A stretch of 64,000 bases of DNA. It comes from CALINF01 sp039980455 (GTDB lineage: Bacteria > Pseudomonadota > Gammaproteobacteria > Pseudomonadales > Halieaceae). A program made the translations under genes and the position numbers. A model generated the notes under the pieces. The model was given only the letters and a program-made list of their open reading frames with translations. It was not told where the DNA came from and did not search any database. Where the stretch lies: assembly GCA_039980455.1 (NCBI GenBank), contig JBDXCG010000003.1, forward strand, positions 992,001 to 1,056,000. The letters are read 5' to 3'. Position 1 is the first letter of the stretch. Every line of letters starts with the position of its first letter. Positions 17,107 to 24,820 of the stretch are shown piece by piece.

Positions 17107-17781
17107 ATGCAGGACAAGAGTTTGTACAACATGAACACGACTGGAATGGAGTCTGTTCTCAGCACGAATAAAGTCTTGAAGAATACCTACATGCTGCTAG
17201 GCCTTACGCTGGCGTTCAGCGCTATGACGGCCGGCATCTCCATGGCAGTAGGACTACCCCAAGGCGCGGCGCTAATTCTCACACTAGTCGGATTTGGCCT
17301 CCTCTTCGTGGTTAACCGCACAGCCGACTCCAGTAAAGGTCTTATAGCCATATTTGCCTTCACAGGCGTTATGGGAGCCTCACTGGGGCCAATGCTTAAC
17401 TATTATCTGGCTATGCCAGGTGGCCCCGCCCTCGTTATGCAGGCTTTAGGTGGCACCGCACTCGTATTCTTCGGCCTCTCCGCCTACGCTCTCACTACGC
17501 GCAAGGACTTCTCCTATATGGGTGGCTTCTTGATGGTGGGATTACTGGTTGCTGTTGTTGCCATGATTGCAAACATCTTTTTGGCGATACCCGCGCTCTC
17601 GCTAACGATTTCAGCAGCAGTGGTTATGATCATGTCAGGCCTAATCCTGTTTGATACCAGCCGCATCGTTAATGGTGGCGAGACCAACTATATTCGCGCA
17701 ACTGTTTCGCTGTATCTGAATATCTACAACCTGTTCATTCACCTGCTGAGCCTGCTGACTGCTCTGGGTGGGGACGACTAA
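17107..17781 (+). CDS. yccA: Bax inhibitor-1 / YccA-family membrane protein
   Basis: 224 residues from ATG 17107, preceded by CGGAG. The longer frame from 16996 starts upstream of the predicted promoter -10 and is rejected. Seven predicted membrane helices; family motifs include NTYMLLGLTLAFSAMTAG near the N-terminus and LILFDTSRIVNGGETNYI with YLNIYNLFIHLLSLL near the C-terminus. In E. coli YccA is an FtsH substrate and modulator that protects the SecY translocon, and it neighbours tusE; the tus genes follow here too. The sigma-32-type promoter fits an envelope-stress role. A terminator follows. Confidence 0.93.
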   Translation: MQDKSLYNMNTTGMESVLSTNKVLKNTYMLLGLTLAFSAMTAGISMAVGLPQGAALILTLVGFGLLFVVNRTADSSKGLIAIFAFTGVMGASLGPMLNYYLAMPGGPALVMQALGGTALVFFGLSAYALTTRKDFSYMGGFLMVGLLVAVVAMIANIFLAIPALSLTISAAVVMIMSGLILFDTSRIVNGGETNYIRATVSLYLNIYNLFIHLLSLLTALGGDD

Positions 17782-17801
17782 GCGAAAGCACCGATACAAT
17801 A

Positions 17802-17828
17802 AGCCCCGGCCTTTGTCGGGGCTTTTTC
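17802..17828 (+). terminator. Intrinsic terminator after the YccA-family gene
   Basis: AGCCCCG (17802-17808) pairs with CGGGGCT (17817-17823), followed by a T-run. It separates the heat-shock-type transcription unit from the tus genes. Confidence 0.9.
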
Positions 17829-17849
17829 GTTAGGGACGGAGCAAAACCG

Positions 17850-18245
17850 GTGATCTATTCACTTTTAGTACTGGCCTCTCCCACTGCGGGCCAGACCAAT
17901 CGTACAGCGGCAGGTTTTGCAGCCGAACTCTACAGCCGCGGCCATACACTGCATCGCGTCTTTTTCATGGACGCCGGTGTCGACACCGCCCTGGCCACCC
18001 CGATTGCGCCTCAAGATGAAATTAACCCGCAGGCTTTGTGGATTGCGCTTGCTAAGCAGTTCGATGTTGAGTTAGTTGCCTGCATTTCATCGGCGCTCAA
18101 ACGCGGGGTATTGGATGAGCTGGAAGCCACACGCTATGAAAAGGTCGCAGCCACTCTACACCCCAACTTTGAACTCGGTGGTCTTGGCCAGCTTGTTGAT
18201 GCAAGCGCCCATTCAGACCGCCTGATTACCTTTGGTGGTGCCTAA
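17850..18245 (+). CDS. tusD: Sulfurtransferase complex subunit TusD
   Basis: 131 residues, GTG start with GGAG upstream. DsrE-like fold: N-terminal SLLVLASPTAGQ, FFMDAGVD, and the catalytic Cys in ELVACISSALKRGV (about position 78), the persulfide carrier that receives sulfur from TusA. TusD forms a hexamer with TusB and TusC and passes sulfur to TusE and then MnmA for 2-thiouridine at tRNA position 34. First of four tightly spaced tus genes. Confidence 0.93.
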   Translation: MIYSLLVLASPTAGQTNRTAAGFAAELYSRGHTLHRVFFMDAGVDTALATPIAPQDEINPQALWIALAKQFDVELVACISSALKRGVLDELEATRYEKVAATLHPNFELGGLGQLVDASAHSDRLITFGGA

Positions 18246-18249
18246 CGCG

Positions 18250-18624
18250 ATGGCAGCTGCCACTCCAAACAAGAAGACACTGACCGTGATCATCACACAC
18301 GCGCCCTATCAAGGCACTTTGGCGCGCTCCGGGCTGGATGCAGCGCTCGCTGCAGCCGCATTTGAACAACCCGTACAACTGATTTTCTCAGGCCATGGCA
18401 TCTACAGCCTGCTGGAACAAGATACACAAGCAGCAGGCACGCGCAGTATTAGTAAACTCATTGCCTCGCTACCCCTCTATGATATTGAGCCAGTTTACGT
18501 AGAAGCAGCTGCTCTGGCGCAACTGGGAATCAATACGGACGCACTGCCTGCCGGGACGCAAGTCGTCGATAAGCAAGCCATTGCCGCCCTAATCGATCGC
18601 GCTGATCACGTGGTGAGCTTCTGA
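18250..18624 (+). CDS. tusC: Sulfurtransferase complex subunit TusC
   Basis: 124 residues from ATG 18250, 4 bases after the tusD stop; the frame can be extended to 18232 but that would overlap tusD without benefit. DsrF-like: THAPYQGTLARSGLDAALAAA and LIFSGHGIYSLL are the family signatures. Structural partner of TusB and TusD in the sulfur relay. Its stop TGA overlaps the tusB ATG by one base. Confidence 0.92.
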   Translation: MAAATPNKKTLTVIITHAPYQGTLARSGLDAALAAAAFEQPVQLIFSGHGIYSLLEQDTQAAGTRSISKLIASLPLYDIEPVYVEAAALAQLGINTDALPAGTQVVDKQAIAALIDRADHVVSF

Positions 18625-18917
18625 TGGCATTGCATATCCTCAATGCCGCCCCCGGATCGCAGGCTATCAATAATTGCCTAAACCAGTTATCCGCTGGCGA
18701 ACCGGTAGTCTTAATGGGCGATGCTACCTACGCGGCGATCACTGAGTGTGAAACACTGCAGGCACTGCGCGCAGCCGGCGCGCAGCTCCATGTGTTACGA
18801 GACGATGCACAATTGCGAGGTGTTATCGACAAACTGGACGCAGATACTACTGTCATTGGGCTAACTGAACTCGTTACGCTAACCGAAGAGTCACCCTCAC
18901 AGGTTAGCTGGTTTTAG
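18624..18917 (+). CDS. tusB: Sulfurtransferase complex subunit TusB
   Basis: 97 residues, usual size for TusB/DsrH. Starts MALHILNAAP and contains GEPVVLMGDATYAA, both family-like. Third component of the TusBCD hexamer. Coupled to tusC (TGATG) and followed 4 bases later by tusE. Confidence 0.9.
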   Translation: MALHILNAAPGSQAINNCLNQLSAGEPVVLMGDATYAAITECETLQALRAAGAQLHVLRDDAQLRGVIDKLDADTTVIGLTELVTLTEESPSQVSWF

Positions 18918-18921
18918 CACG

Positions 18922-19302
18922 ATGAGCATTGACGAAACACCACCTGGCGCTACAGCTCAGACGACAACGACGACAACGCCCGACACAGCGTCAACGGTTG
19001 AATATGATAAAGAAGGGTTTCTCAGAAATATTAACGCCTGGTCTCCCGAGGTAGCTCTAACCATTGCTGCTGGTGAAGGTATCAACCTAACCGAAGCGCA
19101 CTGGGAGATTATCCATTTGCTGAGGGAGTATTATCAAAGCTTTGACTCCTCCCCCGCCATGCGTGCACTGGTAAAGTACAGCGCTTTACAGCTAGGTAAG
19201 GACAAGGGCAGCAGCCTCTATCTGCTATCACTATTTCCCGGGTCACCTGCCAAAGTCGGCAGCAAGATTGCGGGCCTGCCAAAACCCGATAACTGCCTCT
19301 AA
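18922..19302 (+). CDS. tusE: TusE/DsrC-family sulfur carrier
   Basis: 126 residues. Ends SKIAGLPKPDNCL with the reactive Cys one residue from the C-terminus. The second, upstream Cys of true DsrC is absent, which indicates the TusE (tRNA thiolation) type rather than the dissimilatory sulfite type. Core motifs DKEGFLRNINAWSPEVA and LTEAHWEIIHLLREYY are present. The N-terminus is about 20 residues longer than usual and is a Thr-rich tract (TTTTTTPDTAS) encoded by ACGACAACG-like repeats; it may be disordered. Confidence 0.92.
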   Translation: MSIDETPPGATAQTTTTTTPDTASTVEYDKEGFLRNINAWSPEVALTIAAGEGINLTEAHWEIIHLLREYYQSFDSSPAMRALVKYSALQLGKDKGSSLYLLSLFPGSPAKVGSKIAGLPKPDNCL

Positions 19303-19326
19303 GAGAATCTGCTAAGTGCCCGAGCT

Positions 19327-20427
19327 ATGCCACTAAGTCACGTTGAGCCTTCGCGCTACGAATCGCTGCTGGAAGAAAAGTGCGCGCGCGTGTGCGCGCT
19401 ACTGGCACCATTTGAAGCACCCTCACCCAGCGTATTTTCCTCGCCCACCACGGGTTTTCGAATGCGCGCCGAGTTCAGAGTCTGGCACGATGGCGACGAT
19501 CTCAACTATGTTATGTTTCGCCCGGAAGACCGCAAGACACCCGTGGCTATCAACGCTTTTCCTATCGCCTGCCCCGCCATCCAAAACCTGATGCCCACAC
19601 TTCAATCGCGGCTGCAGAGTAATGAGACCTTGCGTAGCCGGCTGTTTCAGGCGGAGTTTTTGTCGACGCTCTCTGGCGAAACATTGGTGACGTTGGTATA
19701 CCACCGCAAACTAGACGACGAGTGGCAGGCAGAGGCGCTATCACTGGCTGAATCATTAGGTATTAGTATTGTAGGACGAAGCCGCAAGCAAAAATGCGTG
19801 GTGGGTCAGGATTTTGTCACCGAGACTCTACAAGTGAATGGGACCGAATTTACTTACCAACAAATTGAACAATCGTTTACGCAGCCAAACGCCACCGTGA
19901 ACACCCACATGATTGAATGGGCTTGCGCTCAGTCTAAGGCGCAACGCGGCGATCTACTTGAACTTTACTGCGGTAATGGCAACTTCACCCTGCCGCTGGC
20001 GCAGCATTACGACACTGTTATCGCCACGGAACTATCCAAAACGTCCGTTCGTGCGGCGAATGAAAATATTGCCGACAACGGCATAGCCAACGTGCACTTG
20101 ATTCGCCTATCAGCTGAGGAAGTTAGCGAAGCCATGCGCGGAGACAGAGAGTTCCGGCGCCTCAAGACGCTACCTAAACCGCTTGAAGAATACGCACTGA
20201 ATACGATCTTTGTTGATCCACCGCGCGTCGGGCTGGACAAGGCAACGCTTAGCATGGTCGCTCAATTCGACACAGTCTTGTATATCTCTTGCAATCCCGA
20301 CACGCTGGCCGAGAATCTCAGTGTGCTGCATCACACTCATCGTATTGAGGCATTTGCGCTGTTTGACCAGTTTCCCTACACCCATCACATGGAGTGTGGC
20401 GTAAGGCTTGAGCGGCGAACCTTGTAG
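19327..20427 (+). CDS. trmA: tRNA (uracil-5-)-methyltransferase TrmA
   Basis: 366 residues, the size of E. coli TrmA (366). Makes m5U54 in the T-loop of tRNAs with SAM. Seen: SAM motif LLELYCGNGNFTLPLA, FVDPPRVGLD, the catalytic Cys in YISCNPDTLAENL, and the C-terminal general base region HHMECGVRLERR. It lacks the N-terminal TRAM domain and Fe-S cysteines of RlmC/RlmD, as expected for TrmA. Follows the tRNA-thiolation genes, so the cluster is tRNA-modification themed. Confidence 0.95.
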   Translation: MPLSHVEPSRYESLLEEKCARVCALLAPFEAPSPSVFSSPTTGFRMRAEFRVWHDGDDLNYVMFRPEDRKTPVAINAFPIACPAIQNLMPTLQSRLQSNETLRSRLFQAEFLSTLSGETLVTLVYHRKLDDEWQAEALSLAESLGISIVGRSRKQKCVVGQDFVTETLQVNGTEFTYQQIEQSFTQPNATVNTHMIEWACAQSKAQRGDLLELYCGNGNFTLPLAQHYDTVIATELSKTSVRAANENIADNGIANVHLIRLSAEEVSEAMRGDREFRRLKTLPKPLEEYALNTIFVDPPRVGLDKATLSMVAQFDTVLYISCNPDTLAENLSVLHHTHRIEAFALFDQFPYTHHMECGVRLERRTL

Positions 20428-20492
20428 GGCTTGCGCTCTACGTCGCGATAATCTGTCTACGCTGCATGACCTTGCTAGTAAGGAGAGCGTGC

Positions 20493-20774
20493 ATGAAGGT
20501 TAAAAAACTCGAGTCTCGCGATGTTGAACTCAGGCTCACGCAGCTAAACGACTGGGTGATCGACGATCAAAAGCTACACAAGCAATTCGTGTTCGCCAAC
20601 TTCATTGAGGCCTGGGGTTTCATGAGCCAGGTAGCACTATTGGCAGAGAGTCTGGACCACCACCCGGAATGGTTTAACGTATACAACCGCGTTGAGATTC
20701 ACCTGACAACACACGACGCGAATGGTATTAGCGAGCGTGACTTTGAGTTGGCTGGGAAAATTGATTTGCTGTAG
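20493..20774 (+). CDS. phhB: Pterin-4a-carbinolamine dehydratase
   Basis: 93 residues from ATG 20493, preceded by AAGGAGAG; the in-frame upstream ATG at 20466 has no such site. The family signature is clear: ESLDHHPEWFNVYNRVEIHLTTHD with the catalytic His pair. The enzyme recycles oxidised tetrahydropterin after aromatic amino acid hydroxylation; no phenylalanine hydroxylase gene lies in the window, so the partner is elsewhere or the role differs. Confidence 0.93.
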   Translation: MKVKKLESRDVELRLTQLNDWVIDDQKLHKQFVFANFIEAWGFMSQVALLAESLDHHPEWFNVYNRVEIHLTTHDANGISERDFELAGKIDLL

Positions 20775-20814
20775 GAAAACATCTGTTGGAAAAGCACTTC
20801 GCCGCGGGTAGGCG

Positions 20815-21720
20815 TTAACGCCGGATCCCATAAGCCAGTAGACCACGCCCGAGCACTTCATCCAGGCGCTCGACATCCTCTGCATTAATCTCGATTACCT
20901 TAAGCTCCAGCTCCTTGTACACCTCTCGCTTACTGAGCTTTGCCTTAAGCGCACTGGCGGGCACGTTATCGTCCCAACAATCAATATACACGCTACCCTC
21001 AGGCAAATAGAAATCGGCGAATAATGACTCCTCACTGGGCAAGCTGCGCTGGTGTGCGTGAACGTGTTGCGCCAAATACAACCAATTACACACCTGCATT
21101 TCCAGCTCTGTCGAAAGCACATGGCCATCAATACCGCGATAACTTTTTGGCTGTGCGTCATCTGAGTCAAACAGATCAGGCTCCTCACCCACTGCAATAG
21201 CGGATGGGTTTGCAGGTGCATCAACCTTGTCTGACTGTAGCGTGAGTTCGCGGTGGATAACCGGGTGATCTACGATTTCGTGGGGCCAGGTGACATAGTA
21301 AGCGCCCGTATTCTCACTCTCTTCCTGCTGCCCACCCAGCCGCTTGCCAAAATCGGTAAGCTCCCAGCCCAAAATGCTGTGATGCTGCAAGCCAAGCTCG
21401 GCCAGCGCCCGATTAATGTGTCTGGCGTGCAGGCGCGAGTAGTAGCGCTGCATCCCTGCCGCGGTGATGCGCTTTTTCTGCTCGATTGCGCTGATTAGCG
21501 CATTACTCTGCACAGCCTCGGGCCAGACAATATACGTACCATAGCGTGAACTCTTGCGGTAACTACCCCCCTCGTACTCGCCTTTGGGGGTTAGCGACCA
21601 GGTATCACCGCGACGTTCAATCCAACCATAGTCTTTTAGCGTGGCAAACAGCTGCTGTGCAGGCAGCTCAAGCTTCCTTGCCAACGCAGAGGTAGAGAGC
21701 TTGTTGTCGCCATCAGACAT
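20815..21720 (-). CDS. Unrecognised protein with two winged-helix-like modules and a nuclease-like C-terminus
   Basis: 301 residues; not a family I can name with certainty. Two copies of one module are visible: LTPKGEYEGG followed by GTYIVWPEAV (about residues 43-70), and LTDFGKRLGG followed by GAYYVTWPHEIV (about 121-150). Each is preceded by a helical segment that looks like a helix-turn-helix (LSTSALARKLELPAQQLFATL; ITAAGMQRYYSRLHARHINRAL). A charged linker (about 165-200) leads to a C-terminal domain. There, FADFYLP (D about 236), VYIDCWD (D about 247), two Lys (about 261-264) and LKVIEINAEDV suggest a PD-(D/E)XK-like nuclease fold; this part is inference. It starts 2 bases after the dUTPase stop, so both are probably co-translated. 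Confidence 0.75.
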   Translation of the reverse strand: MSDGDNKLSTSALARKLELPAQQLFATLKDYGWIERRGDTWSLTPKGEYEGGSYRKSSRYGTYIVWPEAVQSNALISAIEQKKRITAAGMQRYYSRLHARHINRALAELGLQHHSILGWELTDFGKRLGGQQEESENTGAYYVTWPHEIVDHPVIHRELTLQSDKVDAPANPSAIAVGEEPDLFDSDDAQPKSYRGIDGHVLSTELEMQVCNWLYLAQHVHAHQRSLPSEESLFADFYLPEGSVYIDCWDDNVPASALKAKLSKREVYKELELKVIEINAEDVERLDEVLGRGLLAYGIRR

Positions 21721-21722
21721 AT

Positions 21723-22352
21723 CTAGGCTGTCGCCTGCACCTCACTGTAACGCGCGGCAAGCGCGCGATAGACCTGTTCGGCAAAATCATCCGCACTCGT
21801 GTCTAGCGCTTCAATCAGCTCCACTAGGTGTTCGTTGTCCTCACGACCGGCCCATGTCTTGTGATAGGTGCCCTCTTGATAACCATGATCCTGACGGAAG
21901 AAGTTCAGCACATTTTTGCTGATATAGGCGCTATAGAGCGAATCGAAATCGAGCTCCGCCGCCAACATGAGATCCCAAAAGCGACCGGGCGAAAAGCCAT
22001 GAGTCTCTAGCGAGTGCAGCGCCAGCGTTTCGGTGGCTTCTCTTACACCGCTACCAGAAGGCACGTGTTCTTTAAGTTCCTGAAGGATCTCATCGGCAAT
22101 AGTCTCCACAGTCTTACCATTGCCAAACAGCGCTGACAGACCGAAGTGCCAGATATCGATCACTTCGAGCTGAACCTGAGGCAAATCTGGCACCTGCTTC
22201 TTCCACCACTTATAGCCGTAGTGATCTATGAGCTCGCCACATTCGACCCATATTGCGCGGTACCACTCAAAATTCTGCTCTGGCCACTGGGCATGCACAC
22301 GGGTGTTCATGCGGTGCTGTAAAGTCAGCATGTTAATCAGCGCTTGTTTCAA
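21723..22352 (-). CDS. Dimeric dUTP diphosphatase (dUTPase_2, all-alpha NTP pyrophosphohydrolase)
   Basis: 209 residues. Motifs of the dimeric dUTPase/MazG-like fold: ECGELIDHYGYKWWKK (metal-binding EXXE/D), EVIDIWHFGLSALFG, and the C-terminal NVLNFFRQDHGYQEGTYHKTWAGREDNEHL. It hydrolyses dUTP to dUMP and PPi, keeping uracil out of DNA. Gammaproteobacteria more often carry the trimeric dUTPase Dut, so this may be additional or alternative. First gene of a pair with the duplicated-module protein. Confidence 0.88.
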   Translation of the reverse strand: MKQALINMLTLQHRMNTRVHAQWPEQNFEWYRAIWVECGELIDHYGYKWWKKQVPDLPQVQLEVIDIWHFGLSALFGNGKTVETIADEILQELKEHVPSGSGVREATETLALHSLETHGFSPGRFWDLMLAAELDFDSLYSAYISKNVLNFFRQDHGYQEGTYHKTWAGREDNEHLVELIEALDTSADDFAEQVYRALAARYSEVQATA

Positions 22353-22437
22353 GCTAGCTCCTTAATGTGGGCGGTTTACGCATTAGGCTGGCAACGAGTA
22401 AGAATAGCAGTGCCTCTGGGCAAAAAATAGCCGCCCG

Positions 22438-23691
22438 CTAGCCTTCTACTTCTATCCAGCGCGAAGGAATATTATCTTCCACCAACTGGTTAATACTGAT
22501 ACTGACGATATCGTGCTCTGCGCCTACCTCGTCGGCGAAACGCGACTCCTTGCTGCTACGCGCGATCACCATGGCTGCTACATTTTGCCGCTTCAACCAA
22601 ATAGCAGTGCGCAGATTATCTTCCTCTCGCCCGGTGCCCAGCACAAACACCACGTTACTACCGCCAAGATCTACATCGCTTTGCATACGCTGCCATACCT
22701 CTGGGTGAGAGATGTCGCCTTCGTACACTTCACGGCGATAGCTGGAAGAAAACGCCATCTGCTCTTCTGCCACCATAACCCGGCGATGCGCGTCTTTTTC
22801 GATAATCACCACAGTTGCCAGTTCGGCAATTGCGCTACGCTGGAGTTCCTCGAGAATTGTCTGGCCAAATCGCCCAAACCCGGCAATAACCACCACATCT
22901 TTCTCGTGGGTCTCCTCAAAATGGTGTAACAACTTGCTTTTGACCAGGCCAGAAGCAGCCAGATTGTAGGTATTAAATGTTTCACACGCTTGCGCTACGC
23001 GCGTGCTTTCCATGGCCCGCATAAACCGCAGGCTGGCGCAGTGAATAATAACGCGCTGGCCAATCCCCGGAACCAGTTGTAGTAATGTGCTTGCGGCTTC
23101 ATAGCTACGCAGGCTGTTATCGGATAGCAGCAAAATTTTCTGCGCACGCTCCACCCGAAGCTGCTGCAGGAAGAACTCATGGGTGATGTCACCTACAACG
23201 ACTGTGGCCCCAAGGGCTTGGCGTAGCTCATCGATGGTCGCCTGATCTTGCTCATGTCTGGAGACCACCACAACCGATACGCGCGGATTATGGCGGCGCA
23301 ATACCCGCAGGTAGCTGAGCGATAACTCGCCCGCACCAACAATAACTATATGGTTATTCAAACGCCGAAGTTGCCAACTTTGGGGGGCCAGCGCCCGAAG
23401 CAACGCCTCGATCAATGTAGAAGCCGCGAGAATCGGGGCGCCGAAGTAGCTTATCCACAGCAAGCTGCGACCGTACAAAGGGCCACCAAAGGGCGTTCCG
23501 AGGTCAACCCCGCCAACCACAAACAAACTCAGGCTGTAGTAGGCCTGAACTAGTACCCCACCTGTAACGACTTCCGGACGTTCTGAGACTGAAACACCGG
23601 ACAAGAAACCTATCATGGCGAATACGAAGAACGACACAGCACCCATAGATCGCCACGGGAAGGAGCGCTTCTGATAGGTTCGAGTACTCAT
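22438..23691 (-). CDS. Two-RCK (TrkA_N) membrane protein with pore-like N-terminus
   Basis: 417 residues. Two hydrophobic segments (about 14-34 and 76-98) flank a pore-loop-like stretch in which the usual TVGYGD filter is replaced by VVGGVDLGTP (about residues 58-67). Two Rossmann RCK_N domains follow, with dinucleotide motifs IVIVGAGELSLSYL (about 113) and VVVIAGFGRFGQTIL (about 257). It resembles ligand-gated K+ channel/RCK proteins, but the filter is not canonical, so ion selectivity, or even channel activity, is doubtful. Stand-alone minus-strand gene, cytoplasmic RCK part, inner membrane anchor. Confidence 0.82.
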   Translation of the reverse strand: MSTRTYQKRSFPWRSMGAVSFFVFAMIGFLSGVSVSERPEVVTGGVLVQAYYSLSLFVVGGVDLGTPFGGPLYGRSLLWISYFGAPILAASTLIEALLRALAPQSWQLRRLNNHIVIVGAGELSLSYLRVLRRHNPRVSVVVVSRHEQDQATIDELRQALGATVVVGDITHEFFLQQLRVERAQKILLLSDNSLRSYEAASTLLQLVPGIGQRVIIHCASLRFMRAMESTRVAQACETFNTYNLAASGLVKSKLLHHFEETHEKDVVVIAGFGRFGQTILEELQRSAIAELATVVIIEKDAHRRVMVAEEQMAFSSSYRREVYEGDISHPEVWQRMQSDVDLGGSNVVFVLGTGREEDNLRTAIWLKRQNVAAMVIARSSKESRFADEVGAEHDIVSISINQLVEDNIPSRWIEVEG

Positions 23692-23818
23692 GAATCTTTG
23701 CCAGAAATGTGCGGCATTGGCTTTCTCATCTGCATGCTAACCCCAATTATAGAGGAAGCGCTCCCCTGCCAATAGCTTTCGGAGTGCACTCTTTAAGACA
23801 AACTGATGGCCAGCGCGA

Positions 23819-24529
23819 CTAGTCGGCTATGAAAAATGGGAAGAGACCCTGGGTATCCACTAGAAACTGTAATCGCAGGACATGGTTGCTCAGATTGTTG
23901 GCGTCGCGAATCCGCTGGTAATTCCACAAATATCCAACTTCAACTTTCAATTTGTGGCTTACCCGCTTACCTACACCAAAATATAGCCGGCTCTGCTCAA
24001 ATCCATCGACTGGCCCGGTATCTTTACTCGCGGCATTGAATCTCAAGGCCTCTTGCGCCGCCCAGTAGTACTCTTTGCTATCACCCAGTGGGTGGCTAAC
24101 GTGTAACAGATAACGTAGCCGAGGAACGACGCCGTCTATACTGTCGCCCGTACGTTGCTCAAGGCGAAACTGGTGCACCCAATCGAACGCCGAAGTGGAT
24201 ACCGGGCGGTAAAAGAGCTCCTGCCAAGGGTCCTGCTCATCAGCTGCGTTGTATTTCCTGACATACTTGTAGCCAACGCCTAGCTGTAAGGTATCGGTGA
24301 ATTGATAATAGCCCGCCGGCTTATAGACTTGCTTGTCTCGCTCGGACGCATTGTCACGCAAGCGGTTTTCGACTTGCATACTGGCCGACCACTTGTCGTT
24401 GATATGATGATTTACAAAGATTAACGACCATTGCTGGAAGTCGTTGTTGGTATCGGCTTTTGATGTCGATGCAAAACTTGCCAAAAGCAGCAGCAAGACA
24501 CATAGAGTTTTGGGAAAACGAAACCTCAT
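23819..24529 (-). CDS. DUF2490 family predicted outer membrane protein
   Basis: 236 residues with a Sec signal (LLLLLASFASTSKA). The mature part is made of alternating strands and carries DUF2490-like features: DFQQWSLIFVNHHINDKWSASMQVENRLRDN, QLGVGYKYVRKY, FDWVHQFRLEQR, YFGVGKRVSHKLKVEVGYLWNY. The family is an uncharacterised small outer membrane barrel. Lies 64 bases from tRNA-Leu on the same strand. Confidence 0.85.
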   Translation of the reverse strand: MRFRFPKTLCVLLLLLASFASTSKADTNNDFQQWSLIFVNHHINDKWSASMQVENRLRDNASERDKQVYKPAGYYQFTDTLQLGVGYKYVRKYNAADEQDPWQELFYRPVSTSAFDWVHQFRLEQRTGDSIDGVVPRLRYLLHVSHPLGDSKEYYWAAQEALRFNAASKDTGPVDGFEQSRLYFGVGKRVSHKLKVEVGYLWNYQRIRDANNLSNHVLRLQFLVDTQGLFPFFIAD

Positions 24530-24593
24530 CCTTGTGTGGCTTCCCTCTATTGTTGGAAAATCGCCGATAGTTCAAGCGATTTACCATCGAAAA

Positions 24594-24680
24594 TGGTGCC
24601 CGGAGCCGGACTTGAACCGGCACAGCCTAACGGCCGGGAGATTTTAAGTCTCCTGTGTCTACCAATTCCACCATCCGGGC
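24594..24680 (-). tRNA. tRNA-Leu (anticodon TAA)
   Basis: Minus-strand cloverleaf with acceptor GCCCGGA/TCCGGGC, discriminator A and encoded CCA, anticodon stem GGAGA/TCTCC around loop CTTAAAA (anticodon TAA), and a long class II variable arm. 87 bases. A possible promoter with -10 TATCAT followed by a GC-rich discriminator lies about 40-45 bases upstream (minus strand). Confidence 0.97.
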
Positions 24681-24782
24681 CTGGAGCGGTGCAATTCACA
24701 AACTAAAAAGCGGCGAGATGATAGCATAGAAGACCCCGCGCCATGCAAGTTGAACACGACTTGGCAGGCTAGACCCACACTC

Positions 24783-24791
24783 TGCTAAACT
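24783..24791 (+). promoter_or_regulatory. Possible extended -10 promoter of the AsmA-like gene
   Basis: TGCTAAACT (extended TGN plus TAAACT) lies 30 bases before the ATG at 24821. The same 13 bases TGCTAAACTGCGT recur upstream of the exosortase gene. No convincing -35 element. Confidence 0.4.
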
Positions 24792-24820
24792 GCGTTAATC
24801 ACTCGCAGAACTACTGCTCT

